Source: Advenella mimigardefordensis DPN7
GTDB taxonomy: Bacteria > Pseudomonadota > Gammaproteobacteria > Burkholderiales > Burkholderiaceae_B
Length of the DNA stretch: 64,000 bases
Direction: 5' to 3'
NCBI RefSeq assembly: GCF_000521505.1
Contig: NZ_CP003915.1
Span: 1,674,001-1,738,000, forward strand
Below the pieces are notes generated by a model. The model did no database searches, had not been told where the DNA came from, and was given only the letters and a program-made list of their open reading frames with translations. Positions 54,113 to 63,727 of this stretch are shown here, piece after piece. Both the position numbers and the translations under genes were made by a program. Each line of letters starts with the position of its first letter. The first letter of the stretch is position 1.

Positions 54113-57100
54113 ATGAACAGATTGAAATTGTATGAAAAAAAAGGAGATAGGGCCGCTGATACGGCAAAGAAACCACAGAAAGCGCGCGACAATACGCCAG
54201 CGCGTCCTGTGCCTGCGCCACGCGAGATCCCTCCCATCACCTATCCGGAATCGTTGCCTGTCAGTGAGCGCAGACATGAAATTGCGCAGGCGCTGCAGGA
54301 AAATCAGGTCATTATCGTTAGCGGCGAAACCGGTTCCGGTAAAACCACGCAATTGCCCAAGATCTGTCTTGAGGCCGGGCGCGGTCGTACGCGCCTGATC
54401 GGCCACACCCAGCCCAGACGGCTGGCTGCCACCTCGGTTGCCCGCCGTATTGCCGAAGAGCTCAATACGCCACTGGGCGAGCTGGTTGGGTACCAAATCC
54501 GTTTCAATGAGCGTACGGGTCCGAATGCGGCCATCAAGTTGATGACAGATGGGATTTTACTGTCCGAATCGCAAAAGGACCCGTTGCTGCGCAAGTACGA
54601 TACGATCATTATCGACGAAGCGCACGAACGCAGTCTGAATATTGACTTTCTGCTTGGCTTTCTGCGTGTGCTGCTGACGCGCAGGCGCGATCTCAAGCTG
54701 ATTATTACCTCTGCCACCATCGATGCCGACCGTTTTGCACGACATTTTGCCGACGCCAGTGGCAAGCCTGCGCCGGTGATTGAAGTGTCGGGCCGGCTGT
54801 TTCCCGTTGAAGTACGCTACCGGCCGGTGCGCTTTCTGGATGACGACGACGAAGCTAAGCCCACGCGGTCTGCGGGTAATGAGGCACGGCGCCTGGATCG
54901 CGATGGCGAGAAAGAACTGGTTGACGGCATTGTGGCGGCGGTCGATGAGTGCGCTGCTCATGGCGCCGGCGATATTCTGATCTTTCTGCCGGGCGAGCGC
55001 GAAATCCGCGAGGCGGCCGAAGCACTGCGCAAGCACCACCCGCCCAGCACCCAGATCCTGCCTTTGTTTGCCCGGATGTCGCAGCAGGAGCAGGAACGCA
55101 TTTTTCGTCCCGATACCAATCAGCGCCGGGTGATTCTGGCCACCAACGTTGCCGAAACCTCGCTGACGGTCCCGGGTATTCGTTTTGTGGTCGATAGCGG
55201 GCTGGCTCGCGTCAAGCGCTATTCGTGGCGCAACAAGGTTGAGCAACTGCAGATCGAACCCATCAGCCAGGCCTCTGCCAACCAGCGCGCCGGGCGTTGC
55301 GGACGGGTTGGCCCGGGCGTCTGTATCCGTCTGTACGACGAAGAGGGCTTTGCACAGCGCGCGAAATTTACCGATCCGGAAATTCTGCGTTCATCCCTTG
55401 CCTCGGTTATCCTGCGTATGAAAGCGCTGCGCATGAGCGATATTGAGTCGTTTCCGTTTGTTGACCGGCCTGCCGGCAAGGCGGTGGCCGATGGCTATAA
55501 CCAGTTGCAGGAGCTGGGTGCCCTGGATGAGCAGAATGCACTCACGGCTATCGGCAAAACGCTTTCATTGTTACCACTGGATCCGCGTATTGCACGCATG
55601 ATTCTGGCGGCGAACGATCAGCATTGCCTGCATGAAATCCTCATCATCGCCTCGGCCTTGTCTATCCAAGACCCGCGCGAGCGTCCCTTTAATGCCCGCG
55701 AAGCCAGCGAGCAGGCTCATGTGCGTTTTCGTGACGATAAGTCCGAATTCATGTCCTATCTGAAATTATGGAACTGGTATGAAGAGGCGGTGCGACACAA
55801 GGGTTCGCAGCGCAAACTGATTACCCAGTTGCGCGGTGAGTTTCTCTCGCCCTTGCGCTTGCGGGAATGGCACGATGTGCACACGCAATTGCTGCAACTG
55901 GTGCGCGAACAGGGCTGGCGTGTGAATACCACCGAAGCGACGTTCGAACAGGTGCATCGCGCATTGCTGACCGGTCTGCTGGGCAACATCGGCGTCAAAA
56001 GCGAAGAGAGTGCCCAGTACCAGGGCGCGCGCGATATCCGTTTCGTGGTGCATCCGGGCTCGGCGCTGATCAAGAAAAGTGGCAAATGGATCGTCGCAGC
56101 CGAACTGGTAGAAACCACGAGGCTGTTTGCGCGGTGCATCGCCAATGTGGACCCGCGCTGGATCGAGGCTACCGGTGCCCATCTGCTGAAGAAACACTGG
56201 TCCGACCCATCCTTTAATGCCAGCCGCGGACAGGTACTGGCCAATGAGCGTGCCACGCTTTATGGCCTGATGGTCTACAGCGGCCGCAAAGTCAATTACG
56301 GGCGTATCGCGCCGGCAGAGGCGCGCGAGATTTTTATCCGCGAGGCGCTGGTTGACGGACAGATAACGGCAACGCTGCCGTTTATCGTTCATAACGCCAA
56401 GGTCATACGCGAGATTGAAAAAATGGAGCATCAGGCCAGACGGCCCGATATCCTGATTGATGATGAGCTGATCTTTGCCTTTTACGATAAACAGATTCCT
56501 GCTGATGTATGTCAGACGCAGACGCTGGTGAACTGGTACGGCAAGCTTGATCAGCCGGCTGCCCGCCAATTGCTGCTGAACCGCGAAGATCTCATGCGCC
56601 ACGAGGCCTCCGGCATTACCTCGGATGTGTTCCCCAAGCGCACCGAGTGGGAGGGCATGTCACTGGCCCTGTCCTACCATTTCGAACCCGGTTCTCCAAA
56701 GGACGGGGTAACGGCAACCATACCCGTGTTTCTGCTCAATCAGGTTGATCCGGTACAAAGCGAATGGCTGGTGCCGGGCATGCTTAAGGAAAAAGTGCTG
56801 CATCTGCTCAAATCGCTGCCCCAGAAATTGCGGCGTCACTGTGTGCCGTTGCCAGACTATGCCCAGGGCTTTTTTGAACGCTGGTTTGATAAAGCCGCCA
56901 ATCCGGACCGCTCGCTGCTGGTGGCGCTGGCCGATGACATTCGTGATGAGCTGACGATTCGGGTAGCGACCAGCGACTTCAAGCCGGAAACGCTGCCGCC
57001 GCACCTGTTTATGAACTTCCGGGTGGTCGATGAACATGGCCGCATGCTCTCTGCAGGTCGCAACCTGAGCCAGCTGAAGGCGGAGCATGCACCGGCGGCG

Positions 57101-58006
57101 CAGGCCTCGTTTCAGTCCATGGTCAGTCGCGATAAATCGGTCGCACAGGTGGTCAGCCAGGATGATATCGTGCAGTGGAATTTCGGCCGATTGCCCGAGA
57201 TTATGGAAATTCGCAAGAAGAATGACGTATTCATCGGTTATCCGGCGCTGGTGGACCTGGGTGAAAGCTGCACCATCGATGTGTTTGACGATCCGGAGAG
57301 TGCCGCCGGCAAGCACCGGCAGGGGCTGCTGCGCCTGTTCCGGATTGCCATGAAAGATCAGTTGAAGCAACTGGCCAAATCCATTCCGGAACTCACGCGC
57401 ATGGGCATGCTGGCCGTTTCGCTGATGAATCAGGAGAACCTGCGCGAGCAGATTGTAGCGGCGGCGCTGGGCCAGGCGTGTCTGGCTGAACCGTTGCCGA
57501 CCGATGCAGAGCAGTTCGAAGCGCGTCGTCAGGATGCCAAAGGCCGGATCGGTCTGCTGATTCAGGAAGAATCCCGGCTGGCGCTCACCACGCTGACTGA
57601 ATGGGCGGCACTGCAAAAGAAACTGGTTTCAGTGCGTTCGGTTAAACCGTTACACGACGATATCGTGGCGGGCGCCGGTGCTTTCATGACGGCGCACTTT
57701 CTGACCGACCACCCGCATAGTCGGCGTACTCATTATCCACGGTATCTGAAAGCGGCGTCGGCACGGATTGACAAATACCGTAGCGACCCCGCGCGTGATG
57801 CGCGCCTGATGCAGGAAATGGCCCCGCTGGTGGTCAACTACCAGCGTATGCGCAGCGCACTCAAGGGACAGGCCGATGCGCGCCTGGACGACTTTTTCTG
57901 GATGCTTCAGGAGCTGCGCGTAGCGCTGTTTGCGCAGGAGTTGCGCACCCCTGTGCCGGTGTCGGTAAGGCGTTTGCAAAAAAGCTGGGAAAGCCTTAAT
58001 CGTTGA
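54113..58006 (+). CDS. hrpA: ATP-dependent RNA helicase HrpA
   Basis: DEAH-box RNA helicase of 1297 residues, the long HrpA type, involved in mRNA processing and rescue of stalled ribosomes. Walker A SGETGSGKTTQL lies at about residues 70-81, DEAH in IIIDEAHERSLN, motif III SATID, and motif VI QRAGRCGRVG. The C-terminal half has the HrpA-specific extension ending in VSVRRLQKSWESL. The N-terminal 40 residues are basic and low complexity. The next gene, dnaE, starts 11 bp later. Confidence 0.96.
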   Translation: MNRLKLYEKKGDRAADTAKKPQKARDNTPARPVPAPREIPPITYPESLPVSERRHEIAQALQENQVIIVSGETGSGKTTQLPKICLEAGRGRTRLIGHTQPRRLAATSVARRIAEELNTPLGELVGYQIRFNERTGPNAAIKLMTDGILLSESQKDPLLRKYDTIIIDEAHERSLNIDFLLGFLRVLLTRRRDLKLIITSATIDADRFARHFADASGKPAPVIEVSGRLFPVEVRYRPVRFLDDDDEAKPTRSAGNEARRLDRDGEKELVDGIVAAVDECAAHGAGDILIFLPGEREIREAAEALRKHHPPSTQILPLFARMSQQEQERIFRPDTNQRRVILATNVAETSLTVPGIRFVVDSGLARVKRYSWRNKVEQLQIEPISQASANQRAGRCGRVGPGVCIRLYDEEGFAQRAKFTDPEILRSSLASVILRMKALRMSDIESFPFVDRPAGKAVADGYNQLQELGALDEQNALTAIGKTLSLLPLDPRIARMILAANDQHCLHEILIIASALSIQDPRERPFNAREASEQAHVRFRDDKSEFMSYLKLWNWYEEAVRHKGSQRKLITQLRGEFLSPLRLREWHDVHTQLLQLVREQGWRVNTTEATFEQVHRALLTGLLGNIGVKSEESAQYQGARDIRFVVHPGSALIKKSGKWIVAAELVETTRLFARCIANVDPRWIEATGAHLLKKHWSDPSFNASRGQVLANERATLYGLMVYSGRKVNYGRIAPAEAREIFIREALVDGQITATLPFIVHNAKVIREIEKMEHQARRPDILIDDELIFAFYDKQIPADVCQTQTLVNWYGKLDQPAARQLLLNREDLMRHEASGITSDVFPKRTEWEGMSLALSYHFEPGSPKDGVTATIPVFLLNQVDPVQSEWLVPGMLKEKVLHLLKSLPQKLRRHCVPLPDYAQGFFERWFDKAANPDRSLLVALADDIRDELTIRVATSDFKPETLPPHLFMNFRVVDEHGRMLSAGRNLSQLKAEHAPAAQASFQSMVSRDKSVAQVVSQDDIVQWNFGRLPEIMEIRKKNDVFIGYPALVDLGESCTIDVFDDPESAAGKHRQGLLRLFRIAMKDQLKQLAKSIPELTRMGMLAVSLMNQENLREQIVAAALGQACLAEPLPTDAEQFEARRQDAKGRIGLLIQEESRLALTTLTEWAALQKKLVSVRSVKPLHDDIVAGAGAFMTAHFLTDHPHSRRTHYPRYLKAASARIDKYRSDPARDARLMQEMAPLVVNYQRMRSALKGQADARLDDFFWMLQELRVALFAQELRTPVPVSVRRLQKSWESLNR

Positions 58007-58017
58007 TACAATAGCAT

Positions 58018-61000
58018 ATGACTTCAGTAGACGCTTCCCCCTCATTTGTCCATTTGCGCACCCACTCGGAATTTTCCGTGGTGGACGGGACTGCGCGCAT
58101 CGGCGAGCTGGTGGCCGCCGCGGCCGCCTATTCGCAGCCGGCCATTGCGCTCACCGATTTATCCAACCTGTTTGGCCTGATCAAGTTCTACAAGGCGGCC
58201 CGCTCCAAGGGGATCAAGCCCATCGCCGGATGCGATGTGTGGCTGACCAATGAACAGGATCGCGACAAGCCGTTTCGCGTGCTGTTGCTGGTACAGAACC
58301 GCGAAGGGTATCTGGCGTTGTGTGAGTTGCTTGCGCGTGCCTGGACGGCCAACCAGTATAAGGGCAGGGCGGAGTTGCAGCGCGAATGGCTGCAGAACCA
58401 GCCCGGGCTTATCCTGCTGTCCGGCGGCATGGCCGGTGATGTCGGCCAGGCCCTGCTGGCCGGGCGGACAGAGCAGGCCGAGGCGCTGGCGCGTCGCTGG
58501 GCCCAGTGGTTTCCGCGCTCCTATTTTATTGAATTGCAACGTACCGGTCCGCAAGCCGATGAGCGCTATGTACAACTGGCAATGCAACTGGCGGCGCGGC
58601 TGAATCTGCCGGTGGTGGCGACCCACCCGGTACAGTTCACCCGGCCCGACGACTTTCGGATGCACGAGGCGCGTGTTTGTATTGCCGAGGGCGAATTGCT
58701 GGGCAGTAAAACGCGCACACGCCGTTTTTCCGAAGATCAGTATGTGCTCAGCTCCGAACAAATGGCGGAAAAATTTGCTGATGTGCCATCGGCCATTGCC
58801 AATACGGTGGAAATCGCCCGGCGCTGTTCGCTCACCTTGTCGCTGGGCAAGCCGCATTTGCCCGATTTTCCCACGCCCGATAACAGCTCGCTTGACGATT
58901 ATCTGGTCAAACTGTCTGAAGAAGGCCTGGAAGTACGATTAGCGCAACTTTACCCCGACGAACAAGAGCGGGAAAAGGCACGCCCCGCATATCAGGATCG
59001 ACTCAAGCTGGAATGCAAGACCATCATCGGCATGGGCTTTCCGGGCTACTTTCTGATCGTGGCCGACTTCATCAACTGGGGCAAGAATAATGGCGTGCCT
59101 GTCGGACCCGGCCGTGGCTCAGGCGCTGGCTCCCTGGTTGCTTTCGCTCTCGGGATCACCGATCTTGATCCCCTGCGCTACGACTTGCTGTTCGAACGGT
59201 TTCTGAATCCTGAACGGGTATCCATGCCCGACTTCGATATTGACTTTTGCCAGGATAACCGCGAGAAGGTGATTGAATACGTCAAGGAAAAATACGGGCG
59301 CAACGCGGTCAGCCAGATCGCTACGTTTGGTACCCTTGGCGCCAAGGCCGTGGTGCGCGACGTGGGACGGGTGCTGGAATTGCCTTATTCCCTCTGCGAC
59401 GGTTTGTCCAAACTGATCCCGTTCAACCCGGCCAATCCCTGGAGCCTGGCCAAAACGCTGGAAGAGGAGCCGGAGTTTCGCCGCCGCTACGATAATGACG
59501 AAGAGGTCAAGGCCATTGTCGATCTGGCGCGGCCGCTGGAGGGGCTCACGCGTAACATCGGCATGCATGCCGGAGGCGTACTGATTGCCCCGGGCAAACT
59601 CACCGATTTCTGTCCCTTGTATTGCCAGCCTGGCAGTGAAACCAGTGTGGTGTCGCAATATGACAAGGACGATGTAGAGGCGGCCGGCCTGGTCAAGTTC
59701 GACTTTCTGGGTCTGCGCAACCTGACCATTCTGGACTGGGCCGTGCGTTATGTGCGGCGCTTTAATCCGGCCATGGCCGATTTTGACATCATGTCGCTGC
59801 CGCTGGACGATCCCGGTGCCTACCGCACGCTGTGCGAAGGCAACACCACTGCGGTGTTCCAGCTGGAGGGCCGCGGCATGAAAGAGCTGCTCAAAAAGCT
59901 GCTGCCCAATACGTTTGAAGATATTATCGCCGTGCTCGCCCTGTATCGCCCCGGTCCGCTGGAATCGGGCATGGTGGATGACTTTGTCAACCGCAAGCAC
60001 GGGCGCGCCGAGGTCGATTATTTCCATCCCTCACTGGAGTCTACGCTGCGCAGTACCTACGGCGTGATCGTCTACCAGGAACAGGTGATGCTGATTTCCC
60101 AGATTGTCGGTGGCTACAGTCTGGGCGGCGCCGACCTGCTGCGTCGCGCCATGGGTAAGAAAAAGCCCGAGGAAATGGCCAAGCACCGCGAGCTGTTCGA
60201 AAAAGGCGCGGTGGAAAAAGGTTACGACGGCGACCTGGCTGTGCGTCTGTTTGACCTGATGGAAAAATTCGCCGGCTATGGTTTCAACAAAAGTCACTCG
60301 GCCGCCTACGCGCTTATTTCCTACCAGACGGCCTGGCTCAAGGCGCATCATCCTGCCGAATTTATTGCTGCCACCATGTCTTCGGATATGGACGATACCG
60401 ACAAGGTCCAGGTTTTCTGGCGCGATGCGCTGGACAACGGCGTTGCGGTTCTGCCGCCCGACGTTAACGCGTCGGTCTACCGCTTTGAGCCGGTAGAGGA
60501 CGAGGCCATGCGCGCGGGCAAACCGCCGCGTACGATTCGCTTCGGTTTGGGTGCCGTCAAGGGTACCGGTCAGGGCGCGGTCGAGGAAATTTTGCGCGCC
60601 CGTGAGGCTGGCGGACCGTTTCTGGACCTTTACGATTTTTGCAAGCGTGTGAATCGTCACACCGTTAACCGGCGCACCATGGAGGCATTGATTCGTGCCG
60701 GTGCATTTGATGAACTCGAACGCAATCGTGCGGCATTGCTGGCCGCGTTAAGCCATGCCATTGATGCCGCCGACCAGGCCGATCGCAGTGCCGATCAGGT
60801 GTCGCTGTTTGGCGATGACTCCGGCGCGATTGTGCAGGATCAGGTTGCCCGTGTGCAACCGTGGAATCTGCACACCGAATTGATCGAAGAAAAGAATGCG
60901 CTCGGCTTTTATTTCAGTCATCATCTGTTTGATGTCTGGCGCGATGAGGTGCGTCGTTTCGCGCCCACGCGACTGGCGGGCATCAACGAATCACGCGATG

Positions 61001-61542
61001 CGCAATGGGTCGCTGGCGTGCTGATTGGTCAGCGCTTTTTTGCCAGCAACCGCAAGACGCCAGGCCAGCCCGAGGCCGATGACCGCTTGTATTTCCTGCT
61101 GCTGGATGATGGTTCGGCGCAGGTGGAAATTATGTGTCCCGGCAGTGTATATGAACAGAATCGTCATATTCTGAAAAGTGACAGTCTGGTCATCGCCCGT
61201 ATCAAGGCCAAAACCAACCGCTTCAATGGCGGCCTGCGCATCAGTGCAGACAGCCTGTATGATTTGCAAAAGGCGCGCGAAGAGCGGGCGCGCTGTCTGC
61301 AGATTGAAGTTGCCGATGGCATGTCAGTCAGTATGCTCAAGTCGCTGCTCAATCCGTACCGTGCCGAGCCCGAAAATGGTATTCCCGGTGTACGGGTGCA
61401 ACTGAGTTACGTATCGACCCGTCAGGGTTACAAATGTGATATTGAACTGGGCGAGGAATGGCGCGTGCGCATGGCTGACAGCCTGTTCGAACGACTGCGC
61501 GAACATCAACAGTCCGGCGCGGTGGAGGTAAGCTATTCGTGA
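58018..61542 (+). CDS. dnaE: DNA polymerase III alpha subunit
   Basis: Replicative polymerase catalytic subunit (family C), 1174 residues. The PHP domain starts at FVHLRTHSEFSVVDG. The active site carboxylates are in PDFDIDF (Asp405 and Asp407), with the third aspartate in the later palm region, and the GPGRGSGAGSL loop precedes it. A C-terminal OB fold follows (VAGVLIGQRFFASN). The end overlaps the glycosyltransferase start (GTGA). In E. coli dnaE sits in an lpx lipid A operon; here two glycan genes follow it. Confidence 0.97.
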   Translation: MTSVDASPSFVHLRTHSEFSVVDGTARIGELVAAAAAYSQPAIALTDLSNLFGLIKFYKAARSKGIKPIAGCDVWLTNEQDRDKPFRVLLLVQNREGYLALCELLARAWTANQYKGRAELQREWLQNQPGLILLSGGMAGDVGQALLAGRTEQAEALARRWAQWFPRSYFIELQRTGPQADERYVQLAMQLAARLNLPVVATHPVQFTRPDDFRMHEARVCIAEGELLGSKTRTRRFSEDQYVLSSEQMAEKFADVPSAIANTVEIARRCSLTLSLGKPHLPDFPTPDNSSLDDYLVKLSEEGLEVRLAQLYPDEQEREKARPAYQDRLKLECKTIIGMGFPGYFLIVADFINWGKNNGVPVGPGRGSGAGSLVAFALGITDLDPLRYDLLFERFLNPERVSMPDFDIDFCQDNREKVIEYVKEKYGRNAVSQIATFGTLGAKAVVRDVGRVLELPYSLCDGLSKLIPFNPANPWSLAKTLEEEPEFRRRYDNDEEVKAIVDLARPLEGLTRNIGMHAGGVLIAPGKLTDFCPLYCQPGSETSVVSQYDKDDVEAAGLVKFDFLGLRNLTILDWAVRYVRRFNPAMADFDIMSLPLDDPGAYRTLCEGNTTAVFQLEGRGMKELLKKLLPNTFEDIIAVLALYRPGPLESGMVDDFVNRKHGRAEVDYFHPSLESTLRSTYGVIVYQEQVMLISQIVGGYSLGGADLLRRAMGKKKPEEMAKHRELFEKGAVEKGYDGDLAVRLFDLMEKFAGYGFNKSHSAAYALISYQTAWLKAHHPAEFIAATMSSDMDDTDKVQVFWRDALDNGVAVLPPDVNASVYRFEPVEDEAMRAGKPPRTIRFGLGAVKGTGQGAVEEILRAREAGGPFLDLYDFCKRVNRHTVNRRTMEALIRAGAFDELERNRAALLAALSHAIDAADQADRSADQVSLFGDDSGAIVQDQVARVQPWNLHTELIEEKNALGFYFSHHLFDVWRDEVRRFAPTRLAGINESRDAQWVAGVLIGQRFFASNRKTPGQPEADDRLYFLLLDDGSAQVEIMCPGSVYEQNRHILKSDSLVIARIKAKTNRFNGGLRISADSLYDLQKAREERARCLQIEVADGMSVSMLKSLLNPYRAEPENGIPGVRVQLSYVSTRQGYKCDIELGEEWRVRMADSLFERLREHQQSGAVEVSYS

Positions 61543-62711
61543 ATACATCTGCCACGTCACCTGTTACCCGGGAAGAGCCGCAAGCGGTGCCTGACGCAGC
61601 GGTTGAACAAACCACCAGGCCGTTACGCATCGTACACTCCGAAGCGGCGGTTTCCTTTGGCGGGCAGGAGCACCGTATCTTCAAGGAAATGCGCGCCATG
61701 CGCAAGCGCGGGCATCATATGGAGCTGATCTGCCGGCCCGAAGCGCAGCTGGTTGCACGGATGCGTGATGAGGGATTTGTCGTGCATACGGTTACCATGG
61801 GCGGGATCATTAATTTTGTGAAAGGGGTGGCGGCGATTCGCCGCATCCTGAAGCAAGGGCGGTTCGATGTACTGAATACGCACAGCCGCAAGGATACGCT
61901 GATCGCAGCGCTGGCCGGACGTCTTGCCGGTACGCCGCTGATCGTCCGTACCCGGCATCTGGCGATTCCCATTGGCTCGCTGCTATCGTATACCTGGTTG
62001 CCGCACAAGGTGGCAACGGTGAGCAATCATGTGCGGCAAATGGTGCTGGATAAGGGTGTGGCGCCGGAAAAAGTCGCCACCATCTATTCTCCGGTCGAGC
62101 CACCTGCACCGGTCGCACAGTCTACGCTGCGCACGGAACTGGGACTGAGCAGTTCAGCCATTGTGGTTATTTGCGTGGCGGTCATGCGTGAGAAAAAAGG
62201 CCATATCTTTCTTATCGACAGCATGAAGGCTCTGTTTGAACGCTACCCCGATCTGCACCTGGTGCTGGTAGGGGCCGGTTCGCCCACGTTTGAAAAAGTA
62301 CAGAAGCATATCGCCGACAGCGACTTGCAGCAGCGCGTCCATCTGATGGGGTATCGCAAGGACGTACCCAATCTGCTGGCTGGCAGCGACATCTTCGCTC
62401 TGGCTACCGAACAGGAGGCCTCCGGCACCGTTTACGTAGAAGCGCAAATGAGTGGTTTACCGGTGGTCGGGACGGATGTGGGCGGTGTTTCCGAGATGCT
62501 CAGAAATGGTGAAACCGGTATTCTGGTTCCGCTGCACGATGCTGCCGCGCTTACCCAGGCGCTGGACCGGCTGATTCAAAATCCCTCGCTGCGCACACAG
62601 ATGAGCCAGGCCGCGCACAAATGGCTATATGATGAAGCGGTGTTTTCACCGGAGATGCTGGCCATCAATACCGAAGCCGCCTATTGCAAATGGCTGGATG
62701 AAAAATCATGA
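61539..62711 (+). CDS. glycosyltransferase family 4 protein
   Basis: Retaining GT-B glycosyltransferase of 390 residues, probably acting on lipopolysaccharide core or another surface glycan at the inner membrane. Signs are the N-terminal SFGGQEHRIFKEMRAMRKRGH, the C-terminal donor domain with AVMREKKGH, and the family motif ATEQEASGTVYVEAQ (EX7E). The start is GTG 61539, overlapping dnaE by 4 bp; the first 30 residues are a low-complexity Ala/Glu leader. Donor and acceptor sugars are unknown. Coupled to the following deacetylase gene by ATGA. Confidence 0.88.
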   Translation: MNTSATSPVTREEPQAVPDAAVEQTTRPLRIVHSEAAVSFGGQEHRIFKEMRAMRKRGHHMELICRPEAQLVARMRDEGFVVHTVTMGGIINFVKGVAAIRRILKQGRFDVLNTHSRKDTLIAALAGRLAGTPLIVRTRHLAIPIGSLLSYTWLPHKVATVSNHVRQMVLDKGVAPEKVATIYSPVEPPAPVAQSTLRTELGLSSSAIVVICVAVMREKKGHIFLIDSMKALFERYPDLHLVLVGAGSPTFEKVQKHIADSDLQQRVHLMGYRKDVPNLLAGSDIFALATEQEASGTVYVEAQMSGLPVVGTDVGGVSEMLRNGETGILVPLHDAAALTQALDRLIQNPSLRTQMSQAAHKWLYDEAVFSPEMLAINTEAAYCKWLDEKS

Positions 62712-63589
62712 CAGATATCGCAAAAAATGTCCCGGTGCTCATGTACCATCATGTGCACCCGCTTAAAAGCCCCCTCAATGTACAGCCGGATGTGTTTGAA
62801 CGCCAGCTGGCTGCCTTAAAGGGCGCAGGCTATCGTTCCCTTACCATCGAGCAGTTTGCCGATTATATGAATGGCAAGCCGGTACCCGATAAATCTGTGC
62901 TCATTACGTTCGATGATGGCTATCTGAACAACTACACCTACGCCTGGCCGTTACTTAAAAAATACGGTATGACAGGTGTGTTGTTTGTTGTTACCGGCTG
63001 GGTAGGCGAGGGTGAACCGCGCCCCACCACGGCCAGTGCCAATCCTGCGGATCTGCCGGCCGCTTACGTGCATGAAGAGTCCAAGCATCTGGTGGCATCG
63101 GGAGAAACCGACAAAGTCATTCTGCGCTGGTCCGAGCTGCAGGAGATGGACGCCAGCGGCGTCATGCAGATTCATTCGCATACCCACACGCATACCCGCT
63201 GGGACAAGGTGGCAGCCAGTCGCGAGGAGAAAATAGAAAAAATCAGTGAAGAGCTGGCGCTGTGCCGTGGCCTGATTGCACGGCGGCTTAACAAGCAGGA
63301 TGATTTTATCTGCTGGCCCCAGGGTTTTTTCGACGACGACTACAAGCAGGCCGCCAGAGAGCAGGGCTATCGCTATTTTTTCACCACCGATGCCTATGGC
63401 TTTAACAAGCCGCATGGTGATCCGCAAAATATCTATCGCATCGCCGTATCCAATCGCAGTGGCAAATGGCTGCTGAATCGGCTGTTCTATGCCAGAGATA
63501 CACTGGCAGGGCGTTTATACGGTAAATTCAAGAAGTGGAAAAAGATGCGTCGCGAGGCCAGAAAGCGGGCCGCCGAAGCCCGTGCATAG
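62708..63589 (+). CDS. polysaccharide deacetylase family protein (CE4)
   Basis: NodB-like carbohydrate esterase family 4 protein of 293 residues. The catalytic base and metal ligands are in LITFDDGY, and the metal His pair in HSHTHTHT. PVLMYHHVHP near the start and WPQGFFDD near the end fit the family. The basic tail (KKWKKMRREARKRAAE) could bind a membrane or glycan. There is no obvious signal peptide, so a cytoplasmic or membrane-bound role with the adjacent glycosyltransferase is likely. Confidence 0.87.
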   Translation: MTDIAKNVPVLMYHHVHPLKSPLNVQPDVFERQLAALKGAGYRSLTIEQFADYMNGKPVPDKSVLITFDDGYLNNYTYAWPLLKKYGMTGVLFVVTGWVGEGEPRPTTASANPADLPAAYVHEESKHLVASGETDKVILRWSELQEMDASGVMQIHSHTHTHTRWDKVAASREEKIEKISEELALCRGLIARRLNKQDDFICWPQGFFDDDYKQAAREQGYRYFFTTDAYGFNKPHGDPQNIYRIAVSNRSGKWLLNRLFYARDTLAGRLYGKFKKWKKMRREARKRAAEARA

Positions 63590-63673
63590 CAGAATATTAC
63601 TGGACTGATCTGGACGTTTCTGTTTAACGGGAAAGCCGGTACTGAAGAAAAAGCGAAGCTAACTGACCGGAGA

Positions 63674-63716
63674 GGGCGAACGTGTCATATTTGATCATGA
63701 GTGATCACGTCCGCCC
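63674..63716. terminator. hairpin between converging genes at the right edge
   Basis: An 11-bp stem GGGCGAACGTG/CACGTCCGCCC (63674-63684 with 63706-63716, one mismatch) has a 21-nt loop. No clear T-run follows, so it is only a possible bidirectional terminator. Confidence 0.45.
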
Positions 63717-63727
63717 GCTGTTAATAA

